A DNA stretch of 64,000 nucleotides from CADCWK01 sp965218235 (GTDB taxonomy: Bacteria > Chloroflexota > Chloroflexia > Thermomicrobiales > UBA6265): assembly GCA_965218235.1 (NCBI GenBank), contig OZ244596.1, positions 1,550,001 to 1,614,000 of the forward strand, in the 5' to 3' direction. The first letter of the stretch is position 1. Each line of letters starts with the position of its first letter. Under the pieces are notes generated by a model that did no database searches, was not told the origin of the DNA, and worked only from the letters and a program-made list of their open reading frames with translations. Made by a program: the position numbers and the translations under genes. Positions 31,282-40,305 of the stretch are shown here, piece by piece.

Positions 31282-33018
31282 ATGCGGATCAGTCATCTCT
31301 TCGGCCGGACGCTGCGCGAAGCGCCCGCTGACGCCGATCTGCCCAGCCACCGCCTGCTCGTCCGGGGCGGCTTCATCCGCCCGCTCGGCTCGGGCATGTT
31401 CAGCCTCCTGCCGCTGGGTTGGCGGGTCACGCAGAAGGTCGAGCGGATCATCCGGGAGGAGATGAACGCGATCGGTGGGCAGGAGATGCTGATGCCGGTC
31501 GTCCACCCGGCCGAGATCTGGCGGGAGACCGGGCGCTACGACCAGATCGATGCCTCGCTGACCCGGTTCAAGGACCGGGCCGGCCGCGACCTCGTCCTGG
31601 CGATGACCCATGAGGAGGTCGTCACCGACCTCGCCCGCTCCGAGATCAGCTCCTACCGGCAGCTCCCGCAGATCATCTACCACCTCCAGACCAAGTGGCG
31701 CGACGAGCCCCGCGCCCGCGGCGGCCTGATCCGGGTCCGCGAGTTCACGATGAAGGACTCCTACAGCCTGGACCGCGACGAGGCCGGGATGCTGGCCGCC
31801 TACGAGCGGCACCGCGTCGCCTACGACCGGATCTACCGGCGGACCGGGCTCGACTTCTACGTCGTTGGCGCCGACACCGGCATGATGGGCGGCAAGCTCA
31901 GCGAGGAGTTCATGGCGCCGTCGCCGTTCGGCGAGGACATCATCCTGATCTCCCCGAGCGGCGACTACGCGGCCAACCGGGAGGTCGCGACCTTCCGCCG
32001 CGACACGCCGCCGGCCGAGGACGCCCTGCCGATGGAGGAGGTCGCGACTCCGGCGACACCGACGATCGAGGCGCTGGCCGAGCTGCTCGGCGTCCCGACC
32101 AGCCGGACCGCCAAGGCCGTCTTCTTCACCGGTGACACTGGCCGGCTGATCTTCGCCGTCATCCGGGGCGACCTGGAGGTCAACGAGACCAAGCTCCGCA
32201 AGGTCACCGGAGAGGCCAACCTCACTCCGGCGACGACCGAGGCGATCCGCGCCGCCGGTGCCGATCCGGGCTACGCCTCCCCGGTCGGGCTGCCCGAGAG
32301 CGAGAACGTCCTCGTCGTCGCCGACCTCAGCATCCGGGACACGCCCAACCTGGTCGCCGGGGCCAACCGGACCGGGTTCCACCTCCGCAACGTCAACTAC
32401 GGCCGTGACTGGCGGACGACGCTGGTCGAGGACATCGCCTCGGCCGAGGACGGCTTCCTGAGCCCGACCGACGGAGCCCCGCTCCGGGCCGAGCGGGCGA
32501 TCGAGGTCGGCAACATCTTCGCGCTCGGCGACCGCTACACGGCGATGCTCGGCGCGACGTACCTGGACGAGCTGGGCGAGTCGCGGCCGATCCAGATGGG
32601 GTCGTACGGCATCGGTTCCGGACGGCTCGTGGCCTCGCTCGTCGAGCAGAACTACGATGACCGGGGGATCGTCTGGCCGGCCCCGGTCGCGCCGTTCTCG
32701 GTCTACCTGACCTGGATCGGCAAGGACACCGACACGGCGACCTTCGAGGCGGCCGAGGGTGTCTACGACGACCTGCGGGCGGTCGGGGTCGACGTCCTGT
32801 TCGACGACCGGACGGAGCGGCCGGGCGTCAAGTTCGCCGACGCCGAGCTGATCGGCTGCCCGCTGCGGCTCTCGGTCAGCTCCCGGACCCTGGGCGAGGG
32901 CCAGGCCGAGCTCCGCGCCCGGACGGCGTCCGAGTCGGAGCTGATCCCGCTGGGCGATGTCGTCGCGATCATCGAGCAGCGCATCACCGACCTGATGGCC
33001 CCCTTCACCCTGTCCTGA
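31282..33018 (+). CDS. proS: Prolyl-tRNA synthetase
   Basis: 578 residues, bacterial-type ProRS with an editing (INS) domain. Class II motif 1 region 'GGFIRPLGSGMFSLLPLG', motif 2 'FRDE'-equivalent 'KWRDEPRARGGLIRVREFTMKD', the YbaK-like insertion at about 240-370 ('RTAKAVFFTGD'), and motif 3 'GSYGIGSGRLV', then the anticodon-binding domain. It charges tRNA-Pro. The gene is preceded by the 68-bp repeats and followed by four small membrane-protein genes in the same direction. Confidence 0.96.
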   Translation: MRISHLFGRTLREAPADADLPSHRLLVRGGFIRPLGSGMFSLLPLGWRVTQKVERIIREEMNAIGGQEMLMPVVHPAEIWRETGRYDQIDASLTRFKDRAGRDLVLAMTHEEVVTDLARSEISSYRQLPQIIYHLQTKWRDEPRARGGLIRVREFTMKDSYSLDRDEAGMLAAYERHRVAYDRIYRRTGLDFYVVGADTGMMGGKLSEEFMAPSPFGEDIILISPSGDYAANREVATFRRDTPPAEDALPMEEVATPATPTIEALAELLGVPTSRTAKAVFFTGDTGRLIFAVIRGDLEVNETKLRKVTGEANLTPATTEAIRAAGADPGYASPVGLPESENVLVVADLSIRDTPNLVAGANRTGFHLRNVNYGRDWRTTLVEDIASAEDGFLSPTDGAPLRAERAIEVGNIFALGDRYTAMLGATYLDELGESRPIQMGSYGIGSGRLVASLVEQNYDDRGIVWPAPVAPFSVYLTWIGKDTDTATFEAAEGVYDDLRAVGVDVLFDDRTERPGVKFADAELIGCPLRLSVSSRTLGEGQAELRARTASESELIPLGDVVAIIEQRITDLMAPFTLS

Positions 33019-33091
33019 TCGTCGCCGTTCGTCATCCGGGACCGGTCGCCGTTTGTTCGCGACCGGTGCCGGCGAGAAGAGCAAGAGTCCC

Positions 33092-33415
33092 ATGGCCAGG
33101 CGTCGCAAACCCAGGTCTCGCAGCCAGGACGGCACCCGCGTCGTGCGCCGGGTCCGGCCAGAACTCATCCCGGCGCCCGCCGTGGAGGACGAGGACGACG
33201 AGCCCGTCGTCGCCGAGGTCCCCGATCGGGCGCCGGCCTCGACCAGCTCATCGGTCGGGCCGCTGCTCGCGCTCGGCGTCGTGATCGGGGCGGTCGTCGC
33301 CCTGCCGACGTCGTTCCCGCTGCTGGCCGCCTGCGCGATCGGTGGGCTGATCGGCGCGATGCTCGGGATCGTCCTCGATCGCCGCCGGCAGCGCTCGCGG
33401 CTGGACGCCGCCTGA
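33092..33415 (+). CDS. Small membrane protein with glycine-rich hairpin (1 of 4)
   Basis: 107 residues. A basic N-terminus ('MARRRKPRSRS'), an acidic linker, then two hydrophobic helices with Gly/Ala spacing ('GVVIGAVVALPTSFPLL' and 'CAIGGLIGAMLGIVLD') and a basic tail. I recognise no named family. The ATG at 33092 is chosen because earlier codons are unlike protein. It precedes the next gene by one base overlap. Confidence 0.6.
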   Translation: MARRRKPRSRSQDGTRVVRRVRPELIPAPAVEDEDDEPVVAEVPDRAPASTSSSVGPLLALGVVIGAVVALPTSFPLLAACAIGGLIGAMLGIVLDRRRQRSRLDAA

Positions 33416-33741
33416 TGCCCGTCGATCCCACCAGGACATCGGATGCGAGGGAGACAGAACCGACCGTCGCTCCGACCATTGGCGTCACGGTAGCCGAGCC
33501 GGGCGAGTCAGAGCCGACGCCGTCGCGTCCGCCCACGCCGGCCGGCACCAACCATGGCGGACTGTTCCGCAAGCGGGCCGACGCGATCGGCCCGGCGCCG
33601 CTCTTCTTCTCGGTCGCCCTCGGGGTCTTCTTCGGCGCCAGCATCGGGCTGCTGGTGAGCCAGCCGATCATCGGCATCGTCTTTGGGGCCATGCTCGGAG
33701 CACTGTATGGTGTCATGCGGGGTGCCGGACAACGCCAGTAG
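33415..33741 (+). CDS. Small membrane protein with glycine-zipper hairpin (2 of 4)
   Basis: 108 residues. The first 55 are polar and Pro/Thr-rich; the rest forms two helices 'FFSVALGVFFGASIGLLV' and 'IIGIVFGAMLGALYGVM' with glycine-zipper spacing (G at every fourth position). The same layout as the preceding protein suggests an old duplication. Start and previous stop overlap (TGATG). Function unknown. Confidence 0.6.
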   Translation: MPVDPTRTSDARETEPTVAPTIGVTVAEPGESEPTPSRPPTPAGTNHGGLFRKRADAIGPAPLFFSVALGVFFGASIGLLVSQPIIGIVFGAMLGALYGVMRGAGQRQ

Positions 33742-33772
33742 AGGGTGTTGCTGGCCGGCCGGGAGATCAACG

Positions 33773-34024
33773 ATGTCAGACGATCAGCGGCAGCCAGACG
33801 AGACGCCCACCGATGAGACGGCGCGGAACCAGACCGCCGCGTATCTGCCGCTGGGCATCAGTCTGGGGCTGAGCCTCGGAATCGTCTTCGGGCTGCTCAT
33901 CTTCGACAACATCGCGCTGGGCATCAGCCTCGGTCTCGCGATCGGCGCCGGCCTCGGGGTCGCCCTGGCCGCCAATGCCCGGAATCAGTCGGGCAAGGGC
34001 GACGGCGACGAGGGCACGACCTGA
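33773..34024 (+). CDS. Small membrane protein with glycine-zipper hairpin (3 of 4)
   Basis: 83 residues; ATG 33773 has GGGAG at 7 bp. 'PLGISLGLSLGIVFGLLIFD' and 'ALGISLGLAIGAGLGVALA' are two nearly identical glycine-zipper helices linked by a short turn. Proteins with this double 'LGISLGL' pattern are widespread in Gram-positive bacteria and Chloroflexota and remain uncharacterised. Confidence 0.65.
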   Translation: MSDDQRQPDETPTDETARNQTAAYLPLGISLGLSLGIVFGLLIFDNIALGISLGLAIGAGLGVALAANARNQSGKGDGDEGTT

Positions 34025-34072
34025 CCCGGCCAATCGCTTGCGGCTGGCCGTTTACCCCACGACACTGACGGA

Positions 34073-34324
34073 ATGAGCGACTCCGACCATGACCCCGCGC
34101 CCCGCCGCCGGTTCCCGCCCCGGCTCGACCGGCCGACCCTGATTGGGCTCGGCGCCGCGGTCGCGGTCTATCTGATCGTCGTCTTCGGGCTCGGGCAGCT
34201 GACCCTGGCGGTCGGCTTCGCCGTGGTCATCCTGCTGGCCGTCTCGCGGGCCCGCAACATCCGGGCGACGCGGACGACCCGCCAGCGGCTCCGGGAAGGC
34301 GAACGGCCGGAGGATCAGCGCTGA
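34073..34324 (+). CDS. Small membrane protein (4 of 4)
   Basis: 83 residues with a polar start, two adjoining hydrophobic helices ('LIGLGAAVAVYLIVVFGLG', 'LTLAVGFAVVILLAVSRA') and an Arg-rich tail. It ends the group of four small membrane proteins after proS. Function unknown. Confidence 0.55.
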   Translation: MSDSDHDPAPRRRFPPRLDRPTLIGLGAAVAVYLIVVFGLGQLTLAVGFAVVILLAVSRARNIRATRTTRQRLREGERPEDQR

Positions 34325-34365
34325 TTCTTCGATGTGAGCGGTATTCACGGCGTTGACTGGGGGCG

Positions 34366-34454
34366 GAGCAGACCTCTCCCCCGACCCCTCTCCGGCTCAC
34401 CTGATCGCTCAGCCGCTGAAGCGGCTTCGGCTCCGCAGGTGCCCAGAGAGGGGA
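34366..34454. repeat. Palindromic dispersed repeat, copy 1
   Basis: Contains the family core: a C-rich arm (CTCTCCGGCTCACC), the centre CGCTGAAGCGGCTTCGGCT, and a complementary arm (GGTGCCCAGAGAGGGG). The arms pair with few mismatches, so the element can form a long hairpin. Other copies are listed separately between 38 and 59 kb. Confidence 0.75.
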
Positions 34455-34534
34455 GCCGCCCCGTCCGTTGCGTCTTGGCAGCCCACTTGAACGTCGCTGT
34501 GAACACGCTCGCTCTCCCGACGCAGCGGCCTGCT

Positions 34535-34586
34535 CCCCCTCTCCATCCGATGACGACCGGAGGGACGAATCGAGATGGAGAGGGGG
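34535..34586. repeat. Palindrome with 13-bp perfect arms
   Basis: CCCCCTCTCCATC (34535-34547) and its complement (34574-34586) flank a 26-base centre. It resembles the outer arms of the dispersed palindromic repeat but with a different centre. Confidence 0.7.
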
Positions 34587-34595
34587 CTGGGGGTT

Positions 34596-34820
34596 CTCTC
34601 CCCGACAGTTTGTGTCCGGCCACGCAAGACGTTCTGGCAGCCCGCAGCAGTGGAGCAATCGCGGTCAGCGTTCGACCGGCAGGAGCCGTGTGCCCGCCGA
34701 GAATTACCCGTCCCATACCTGACGATCGCCCCGTCGACCGCGGGCTGATGACCGAAAATGGCCGGCAAACGGGACCGGTGGACGCCTCCTCGCGGTACGT
34801 TCGCAAACTGTCGGGGAGAG
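34596..34820. repeat. MITE-like element with 17-bp terminal inverted repeats
   Basis: The 17-bp sequences at 34596-34612 and 34804-34820 are perfect inverted repeats and bound a 225-bp stretch with no gene in it. Size and structure fit a non-autonomous transposable element, but I see no matching target-site duplication and no transposase in the window. This and the flanking palindromes fill the 34325-34876 intergenic region. Confidence 0.5.
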
Positions 34821-34876
34821 AAGGGGCTGGGGGCTGGGGTCGGCTCGCCACCAGGCAGGTCCAATGAACGTCGCGC

Positions 34877-35647
34877 CTAATCGACGGTGCTGAAGCGGTT
34901 GCCGTAGCGGGCGAAGCCGTCGTCCTCCGGCTCCCAGCCAAGGAGCGTCTTGGTCGACTCGATGTCCATGAACGGCAGCGCGTTGTTGGACAGGCCGTGG
35001 ACGATGTGGAAGCCCGGCAGGTCGGTCTCGATACAGCGGACGATCAGCTGGCAGAGGTCGCGGGCGCTGACCAGCATCGAGACGTGGCGGGCTGGCGCCG
35101 GCTCGCCGCCGAGTTCGTCGAACTCGGGCCTGAAGGCGCCGATCCGGATGGCGAAGCCGCCCAGCCCCTCGACGGCGTCGAAGTAGGCCCCGAGCGCCTC
35201 GCCCCAGACCTTCGACGCGCCGTAGATGTTGAGCGGAATCGGGACCTCGGCGGTCTGGGCCTGGTGCCGGGTCGGTGAGCCAGCCACGGCGTTGACGCTG
35301 GAGGCGAAGATCACGCGCTTCACGCCCTGGTCCTTCGCGGCCCGGTAGATGTTGTAGGCGCCCTTGATGTTGTTCTCGATCAGGGAGTCGTAGAACTCGG
35401 CGTGCATCCGCCGGTCGGCGGCGAGGTGGACGATCGTGTCGATCCCCCGGCAGGCCGCCTGGCAGGCGTCGAGGTCGGCGATGTCCAGCGAGATCACCTC
35501 CGCCCGCTCCCCGTCGGCCAGCGGGATGTCGCTCCGGCCAGCCAGCCGCATCGCGTACCGGTCGCCGGCGTAGGCGCGGAACGCGGTCCCGATGTCGCCG
35601 CCCGCTCCGGTCAGAAGAATGGTCCGCTTGCCTGCCTGCTCCGACAT
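34877..35647 (-). CDS. NAD-dependent epimerase/dehydratase, uronate dehydrogenase-like (paralogue 1)
   Basis: 256 residues, extended SDR. The cofactor motif is 'LLTGAGGDIGTAFR', then 'HLAADR' and the catalytic 'YGASK' (Y..xK). The Asp at the end of β2 is replaced by 'LAGRSD', fitting the NAD-dependent uronate dehydrogenase group. Ends 'GLSNNALPFMDIESTKTLLGWEPEDDGFA', a pattern shared with the next gene. It could oxidise hexuronates; the substrate is inferred only from the family. Confidence 0.8.
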   Translation of the reverse strand: MSEQAGKRTILLTGAGGDIGTAFRAYAGDRYAMRLAGRSDIPLADGERAEVISLDIADLDACQAACRGIDTIVHLAADRRMHAEFYDSLIENNIKGAYNIYRAAKDQGVKRVIFASSVNAVAGSPTRHQAQTAEVPIPLNIYGASKVWGEALGAYFDAVEGLGGFAIRIGAFRPEFDELGGEPAPARHVSMLVSARDLCQLIVRCIETDLPGFHIVHGLSNNALPFMDIESTKTLLGWEPEDDGFARYGNRFSTVD

Positions 35648-35714
35648 GGGTGCCTTTCCCGTTCAGTACTCATCACTAGGCGTCACGATCGCGGCCACTC
35701 CGCCGCGGTTCCGG

Positions 35715-36458
35715 TCACCCATGATAGGCGAAGCCATCGTCCCGCGGGTCGTAGCCGACGAGGGCGCGGGTCGAAGAGATATCGAACGCCGTGAGTCGAT
35801 TGTTGGACAGCCCGTGGACGACGTGGAAGCCGGTCAGGTCGGCCGTGATGCAGCGCTCGATCAGCTGGGTGAGGTCGCGGGCGCTGACGAAGGCGGCCGC
35901 CTCTACTGGGTCCGGGTTGGCCCGGTCCTTCGGTGGGTGGTCGAAGGCGCCGATCCGGATGGCGATGCTGGACAGGCCCTCCTGGGCCGCGAAGACGGAG
36001 CCGATCGCCTCGCCGAAGGCCTTCGTGGCGCCGTAGAGGTTGCGTGGCCGCGGGGCCGAATCGGCCCGAGGCTGGAAGCCGGCCGGGTAGCCGCCGACCG
36101 CGTGGACGCTGCTCGCGAAGATCACCCGCCGGACGCCCTGGTCGGCCGCCGCCCGGTAGACGTTGTAGACGCCCCTGACGTTGTTCGCCAGCAGCGACTC
36201 GTAGAAGCCGGCCTCCGGCGACGGGTCGGCCGCGAGGTGGATCACCGTGTCGATCCCGCGGCAGGCGGAGCGGCAGGCCTCAGGGTCGGACACGTCGAGG
36301 TGCAGCGTCTCGGCGTGCTCGTTCGGGCGCAGGTGAACGGGCCTGGCATCGGCGAGGCGGAGCCAGTAGCGGTCGCCGGCGATCCGGCGGAAGGCGCGGC
36401 CGATGTTGCCGGCCGCCCCGGTCAGCAGGACGGCGCGTTGCGGTGTCTCGTGGGCCAC
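35715..36458 (-). CDS. NAD-dependent epimerase/dehydratase, uronate dehydrogenase-like (paralogue 2)
   Basis: 247 residues from GTG 36458, with GAGGAG 5 bp upstream. 'LLTGAAGNIGRAFR', 'HLAADPS' and 'YGATK' match paralogue 1, as does the C-terminal 'GLSNN...DISSTRALVGYDPRDDGFAYHG'. The two genes are adjacent, same strand, 67 bp apart, and clearly arose by tandem duplication. The open frame continues upstream to 38336 but is antisense to the secreted protein there. Confidence 0.82.
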   Translation of the reverse strand: MAHETPQRAVLLTGAAGNIGRAFRRIAGDRYWLRLADARPVHLRPNEHAETLHLDVSDPEACRSACRGIDTVIHLAADPSPEAGFYESLLANNVRGVYNVYRAAADQGVRRVIFASSVHAVGGYPAGFQPRADSAPRPRNLYGATKAFGEAIGSVFAAQEGLSSIAIRIGAFDHPPKDRANPDPVEAAAFVSARDLTQLIERCITADLTGFHVVHGLSNNRLTAFDISSTRALVGYDPRDDGFAYHG

Positions 36459-36680
36459 GCGGCTCCTCTCTGATGGGGTCGTGTTCGCGCTATCGCCCCG
36501 GCACGCAGGACGACGGCCAGCCGGGCGACTACGTCCTGTCGTCCGGTCCTGTGCCGGGAAAGCATTGCAGAGTCCTAACAATCTGCGCGGCACCGTCTGC
36601 GATAACAGAGCCGACCGGAACGGGGCCGCGTTGGACCTGAGTTCCAGGTCGGACAGATTCCCCGCCGCGAAAGGACCACC

Positions 36681-37943
36681 ATGACGCGCAGACGGCTTCT
36701 CGCCACGTCCCTCGTCGCCACCGCCCTGCTGGGTGGCCAGCTCCTCCCGTCGGCGCTCGCCGCGCAGGACGCCGCCGCGCTCGCGTCCGTCGGCTCGGTC
36801 CGCCTGATCGGCGAGCAGGACCTCCCCAACGACCTGATGGTCGACGACACCCTCGTCGGCGGGCTGTCCGGCCTGGACTACGACGCCGCGAGCGACCGCT
36901 GGATCGTGCTGAGCGACGACCGCTCCGACGAGGCGCCGGCCCGCTTCTACGACGCGACGCTGACCTACGACGACGTGTCCTTCGACAGCGCCGAGCTGAC
37001 CGCCGCGACGACCCTCCTGCAGGAGGACGGCACGCCCTTCCCGAACGTCGACGCAGGCGGCAACGTCCCGGACCCGGAGTCGATCCGGGTCGACCCGGAG
37101 ACGGGCAACTTCTACTGGACGAGCGAGGGCAGCCAGAAGCTCGGGATCGACCCCGGCGTCTACGTCACCCAGCCGGACGGCACCTTCGTCGCCAGCCTGG
37201 GCGCCGACGATGTCTTCGCTGCCGACGTCAACGGCGCGACCGGCATCCGGGACAACGGCGCCTTCGAGGGGCTGAGCTTCTCCCCGGATGGCTCGTCCTA
37301 CTTCGTCTCGACCGAGCTGCCGCTGTTCCAGGACGGCGAGGCGCCGACGGCCGACGCCGGCTCGGTCAACCGGATCACGCAATACGACCGCGACGGCAAC
37401 ACCCTCGCCCAGTACGCCTACGAGGCGGACGCCGTCCCCAACGTCCCCGATGGGGCGCTCTTTACGATCAACGGCGTCACCGAGATTCTCGCCGTGACCG
37501 ACACGACCCTGCTGCTGCTCGAGCGCGGGACGGTCGAGGCCGCCGACGAGACCTACTCCAACAACATCCGGCTCTACGAGATCGACCTGACCGGCGCGAC
37601 TGACATCAGTGGGATCGACGCGCTGGTCGAGGCGGACTACACCCCGGTCGGCAAGCGGCTGGTCGCGGAGTTCGACGGCAGCGACTTCGCCGTCGACAAC
37701 CTCGAGACGCTCGCCTTCGGCCCGGACCTGGCGAACGGCCACCGCTCGCTGGTGATCGGCTCGGACAACAACTTCAGCGACACGCAGATCACCCAGTTCC
37801 TCGCCTTCGAGGTCATCCCGGGCGACGCCACGGGCACCCCGGTCGCCGGCACCCCCGAGGCCGGTACGCCGGTCGTCGAGGTCGGCACCGGCCAGGACCA
37901 GGACCTGGATTCCGCCACCCCGGTCGCCACCCCCGAGGTGTAG
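36681..37943 (+). CDS. Secreted phytase-like esterase (PF13449 type)
   Basis: 420 residues. A signal peptide with 'MTRRRLLATSLVATALLGG' and a cleavage region at 'ALAAQD' precedes a β-propeller-like domain. 'GGLSGLDYDAASDRWIVLSDD', 'DPESIRVDPETGNFYWTSEG', 'GAFEGLSFSPDG' and 'NLETLAFGPDLANG' match the 'esterase-like activity of phytase' family; the acid-phosphatase role is unproven. The C-terminus is a low-complexity Thr/Pro/Val/Ala/Gly tail typical of surface proteins in this lineage. Preceded by a 200-bp promoter region and followed by a terminator. Confidence 0.85.
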   Translation: MTRRRLLATSLVATALLGGQLLPSALAAQDAAALASVGSVRLIGEQDLPNDLMVDDTLVGGLSGLDYDAASDRWIVLSDDRSDEAPARFYDATLTYDDVSFDSAELTAATTLLQEDGTPFPNVDAGGNVPDPESIRVDPETGNFYWTSEGSQKLGIDPGVYVTQPDGTFVASLGADDVFAADVNGATGIRDNGAFEGLSFSPDGSSYFVSTELPLFQDGEAPTADAGSVNRITQYDRDGNTLAQYAYEADAVPNVPDGALFTINGVTEILAVTDTTLLLLERGTVEAADETYSNNIRLYEIDLTGATDISGIDALVEADYTPVGKRLVAEFDGSDFAVDNLETLAFGPDLANGHRSLVIGSDNNFSDTQITQFLAFEVIPGDATGTPVAGTPEAGTPVVEVGTGQDQDLDSATPVATPEV

Positions 37944-37977
37944 CGGCTCCATCCGATACGATCGTTCCCACATAGTC

Positions 37978-38012
37978 CGACGGCCCCGCCCAGCGTTTGG
38001 GTGGGGCCGTCG
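37978..38012 (+). terminator. Terminator after the phytase-like gene
   Basis: A GC-rich 14-bp stem with one wobble pair (arm 37978-37991, arm 37999-38012) around a 7-base loop starts 35 bp after the stop codon. The T-run is weak. Confidence 0.7.
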
Positions 38013-38082
38013 GGTGTGGTTCAGGGGTGATCGAGCGACGCGGGGGCGAGGTCTAGAGCGGGTCTCATCAGCCTTGTCGGTG

Positions 38083-38190
38083 GCGAGCGACCAGCCCCAC
38101 CCCCCGACCCCCTCCCCATCTCGCTCCGGCTCCGTCGCCTGCGGGCGACTCCGCCTGGACCGGATGGAGAGGGGGAGTCGCCCGCTCCGC
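38083..38190. repeat. Palindromic dispersed repeat, copy 2
   Basis: C-rich arm at 38093-38130 and complementary arm ending near 38175-38190 enclose a centre different from copy 1 (CCGTCGCCTGCGGGCGACT). The downstream stretch to 38400 also contains a second inverted pair (GGGCGACC/GGATCGCCC at 38325-38346), so the 38013-38418 gap is filled by repeats and carries no gene. Confidence 0.65.
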
Positions 38191-38418
38191 CAACCCCTGT
38201 GAGCCGCGCTCTCGTCGGGGCGACCCTTGTGTCCGGGCGTCTCGTCGTTGCGTGGACTGCCGCTTTGAACACGGTTGAACCCGGAGCACCGTCTCGCCTT
38301 GCGGCGAAGGCCGCTGCGGCGACCGGGCGACCACAAGGGATCGCCCCTACGACGAAAGACGCCCGCCTCCGGTCATGCAGGCCGGCCGACGCTGGCGTTT
38401 GGTTCAGATGGACCAGGG

Positions 38419-39141
38419 TTACTCGTTGTAGTCCCCGTGGCCGATTGGGCCGATCTGTTTGATCGGCCAGTTGCTGAAGAACGCCTCGCCAACGAGATCG
38501 CCGATCGGGACGACGCCGAAGATGCGCGAATCCTCGCTGCCGTTCGGTGTCCGGTTGTCGCCCATGACGAAGACCGTCCCCTCCGGGACCGTCATGTCGC
38601 AGGTCGGCATGTCGACGATGGCGCGGGAGGGCGTGCACATCGTGATCGGGTCGGGGATGTACTGCTCGTCGAGCCGCTGGTCGTTGACGAGCACGTAGCC
38701 GTCGGCGAACGAGATGTGGTCGCCGGGCAGGCCGATGACGCGCTTGATAAACGGCTGGTCGTGGGCGATCGGCGGCTCCAGCACGACGACGTCGCCGCGT
38801 TCGAGCTGACCGAAGGGGCTGAAGTTCCACGTCCCCTGGCGGTCGACGCCGGGAATCCAGTTCAGCACCCGGTTGAGGTCGAAGTCGTGGAAGGCCTGGC
38901 GGTTGACCAGGACGCGCTCGTGGTCGGCCAGGTTCGGCGTCATGCTGAGGCCGTCGACCTCATAGGGCAGGACGAACGCCCGGACGCCGAAGAAGAGGAT
39001 CGCGGCCAGCAGCAGCGTCTGGACGATCTCACGCAAGGCGGCGGCGGTGGAGTTGCGCCGCCTGGCGGGTTCGGCCGCCGGGGTCGCGTCGGCCGGTACG
39101 TCGTCGGTCTCGGGCCGCTCGATCACGGGTCTGTCCTGCAT
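38419..39141 (-). CDS. lepB: Signal peptidase I (paralogue 1)
   Basis: 240 residues. An N-terminal polar region is followed by one membrane helix ('IVQTLLLAAILFFGVRAFVLP', about 39-59). The catalytic Ser66 sits in 'DGLSMTPN' and the general-base Lys133 in 'FIKRVIGLPGD'. 'FVMGDNRTPNGSEDSR' is box E. It cleaves signal peptides of exported proteins on the outer face of the membrane. A second copy with the same C-terminal 'GPIGHGDYNE' lies at 52633-53376. ATG 39141 is the start in frame with the conserved protein. Confidence 0.95.
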   Translation of the reverse strand: MQDRPVIERPETDDVPADATPAAEPARRRNSTAAALREIVQTLLLAAILFFGVRAFVLPYEVDGLSMTPNLADHERVLVNRQAFHDFDLNRVLNWIPGVDRQGTWNFSPFGQLERGDVVVLEPPIAHDQPFIKRVIGLPGDHISFADGYVLVNDQRLDEQYIPDPITMCTPSRAIVDMPTCDMTVPEGTVFVMGDNRTPNGSEDSRIFGVVPIGDLVGEAFFSNWPIKQIGPIGHGDYNE

Positions 39142-39482
39142 GTCATCTCGTTGTTCATGTGAGCATCCACAGGGTCAGGATGCGGGCTACCCGGGTCGTC
39201 GGGGTCGGCGAGACGGTCGTTCCCGGCCGCGACGCCGTCAGGACCGTCGTCGCGCCACCCATTCTAGCCGGTCGCCGCGATCGACAGACCGGGCAAGCCG
39301 AGTGCCTGGTGGTTGGGTCCGGGCTCGAGCGGTTGCCATCCGGAACGCCCGAGCCGCGAGCAGACGTCCATCACAGATGCTCTCCGGTTCACCTGCGCGG
39401 GGAGCAACGGCGCCGGTCGCGTGCGGACATTTCGTCCGAACGTCGCTCTAGTGGTCTGTCAGGGCTGATGAGCTGCACCGGA
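39142..39482. other. Intergenic region between lepB and a repeat
   Basis: About 340 bp without a recognisable gene, RNA or hairpin. Presumably includes the lepB promoter on the minus strand. Confidence 0.35.
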
Positions 39483-39576
39483 GCCGACCTCTCCCCCGAC
39501 CCCTCTCCGGCTCACCCGCTCCCCCCGGCTCACCCGCTGAAGCGGCTTCGGCTCACAGGTGCCCGGAGAGGGGAGA
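39483..39576. repeat. Palindromic dispersed repeat, copy 3
   Basis: Same order as copy 1: CTCTCCCCCGACCCCTCTCC arm, a short tandem of GGCTCACCCGCT, the centre CGCTGAAGCGGCTTCGGCT, and the closing arm with GCCCGGAGAGGGG. It ends about 50 bp before the dedA-like gene's stop and may also work as its terminator. Confidence 0.75.
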
Positions 39577-39627
39577 CCAGATCGCAACCATGGGTGTCTC
39601 GACCTGCCATTGATCGTTGACGGACCA

Positions 39628-40281
39628 CTACCGGGGCAGGGCGCCCTCGCGGCGAATCTCGGAGATGCGGTGCCAGACGAACCAGACGACCGCCAGGACG
39701 ATCACGGCCGCGATCGGGTAGTCGAGGAAGCGGGCCTGTTCCCGGAGCTTTTCCCAGTCCGGGCCGAGCCGGTAGCCGATCCAGGTCAGCAGGACGCACC
39801 ACAGGTACGAGCCGGCGAAGGTGAACAGGCAGAAGCGGCCGAAGTGCATCCGGGCGATCCCGGCCGGCAGCGAGATGAACGTCCGGACGACGGGGAGCAG
39901 CCGGGAGAAGAACGCCGTCGCCTCGCCCCACCGGTCGAACCACTCCTGGGAGCGGTCGATGTCCCGACGGGTGATCAGGATGTAGCGCCCGTACCGCTCC
40001 AGCAGCGGCCGGCCGCCGAGGGCGCCGACCCAGTAGGCGATGATCGAGCCGAGCAGATTGCCGACCGCCCCCCAGAAGCTGGCCAGGAGGATGCCCGGCC
40101 AGCCGGTGCCGTGCTCGGCGACCAGCAGCCAGCCGGCCAGCGGCATGGTGATCTCGCTCGGCAGCGGGATGCAGGCGCTCTCGATCGTCATCGCGATCAC
40201 GACCCCGGCCCAGCCGAACGTGTCGAACAGCGAGCGGATCAGGTCGATCAGGTTGTTCTCGATCGCATGCACCGGTGTCAT
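39628..40281 (-). CDS. DedA family membrane protein
   Basis: 217 residues with about five membrane segments. 'ESACIPLPSEITMPLAGWL' is the DedA/VTT loop (E...P.PSE..L), and 'LPVVRTFISLPAGIARM' the second conserved segment with its Arg and Gly-x-x-x. DedA proteins flip lipids or contribute to membrane homeostasis. It lies 25 bp after the ABC permease stop and may be the last gene of that operon. Confidence 0.9.
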   Translation of the reverse strand: MTPVHAIENNLIDLIRSLFDTFGWAGVVIAMTIESACIPLPSEITMPLAGWLLVAEHGTGWPGILLASFWGAVGNLLGSIIAYWVGALGGRPLLERYGRYILITRRDIDRSQEWFDRWGEATAFFSRLLPVVRTFISLPAGIARMHFGRFCLFTFAGSYLWCVLLTWIGYRLGPDWEKLREQARFLDYPIAAVIVLAVVWFVWHRISEIRREGALPR

Positions 40282-40305
40282 TCTCCTCTGGGGCCGATAG
40301 ATCCG

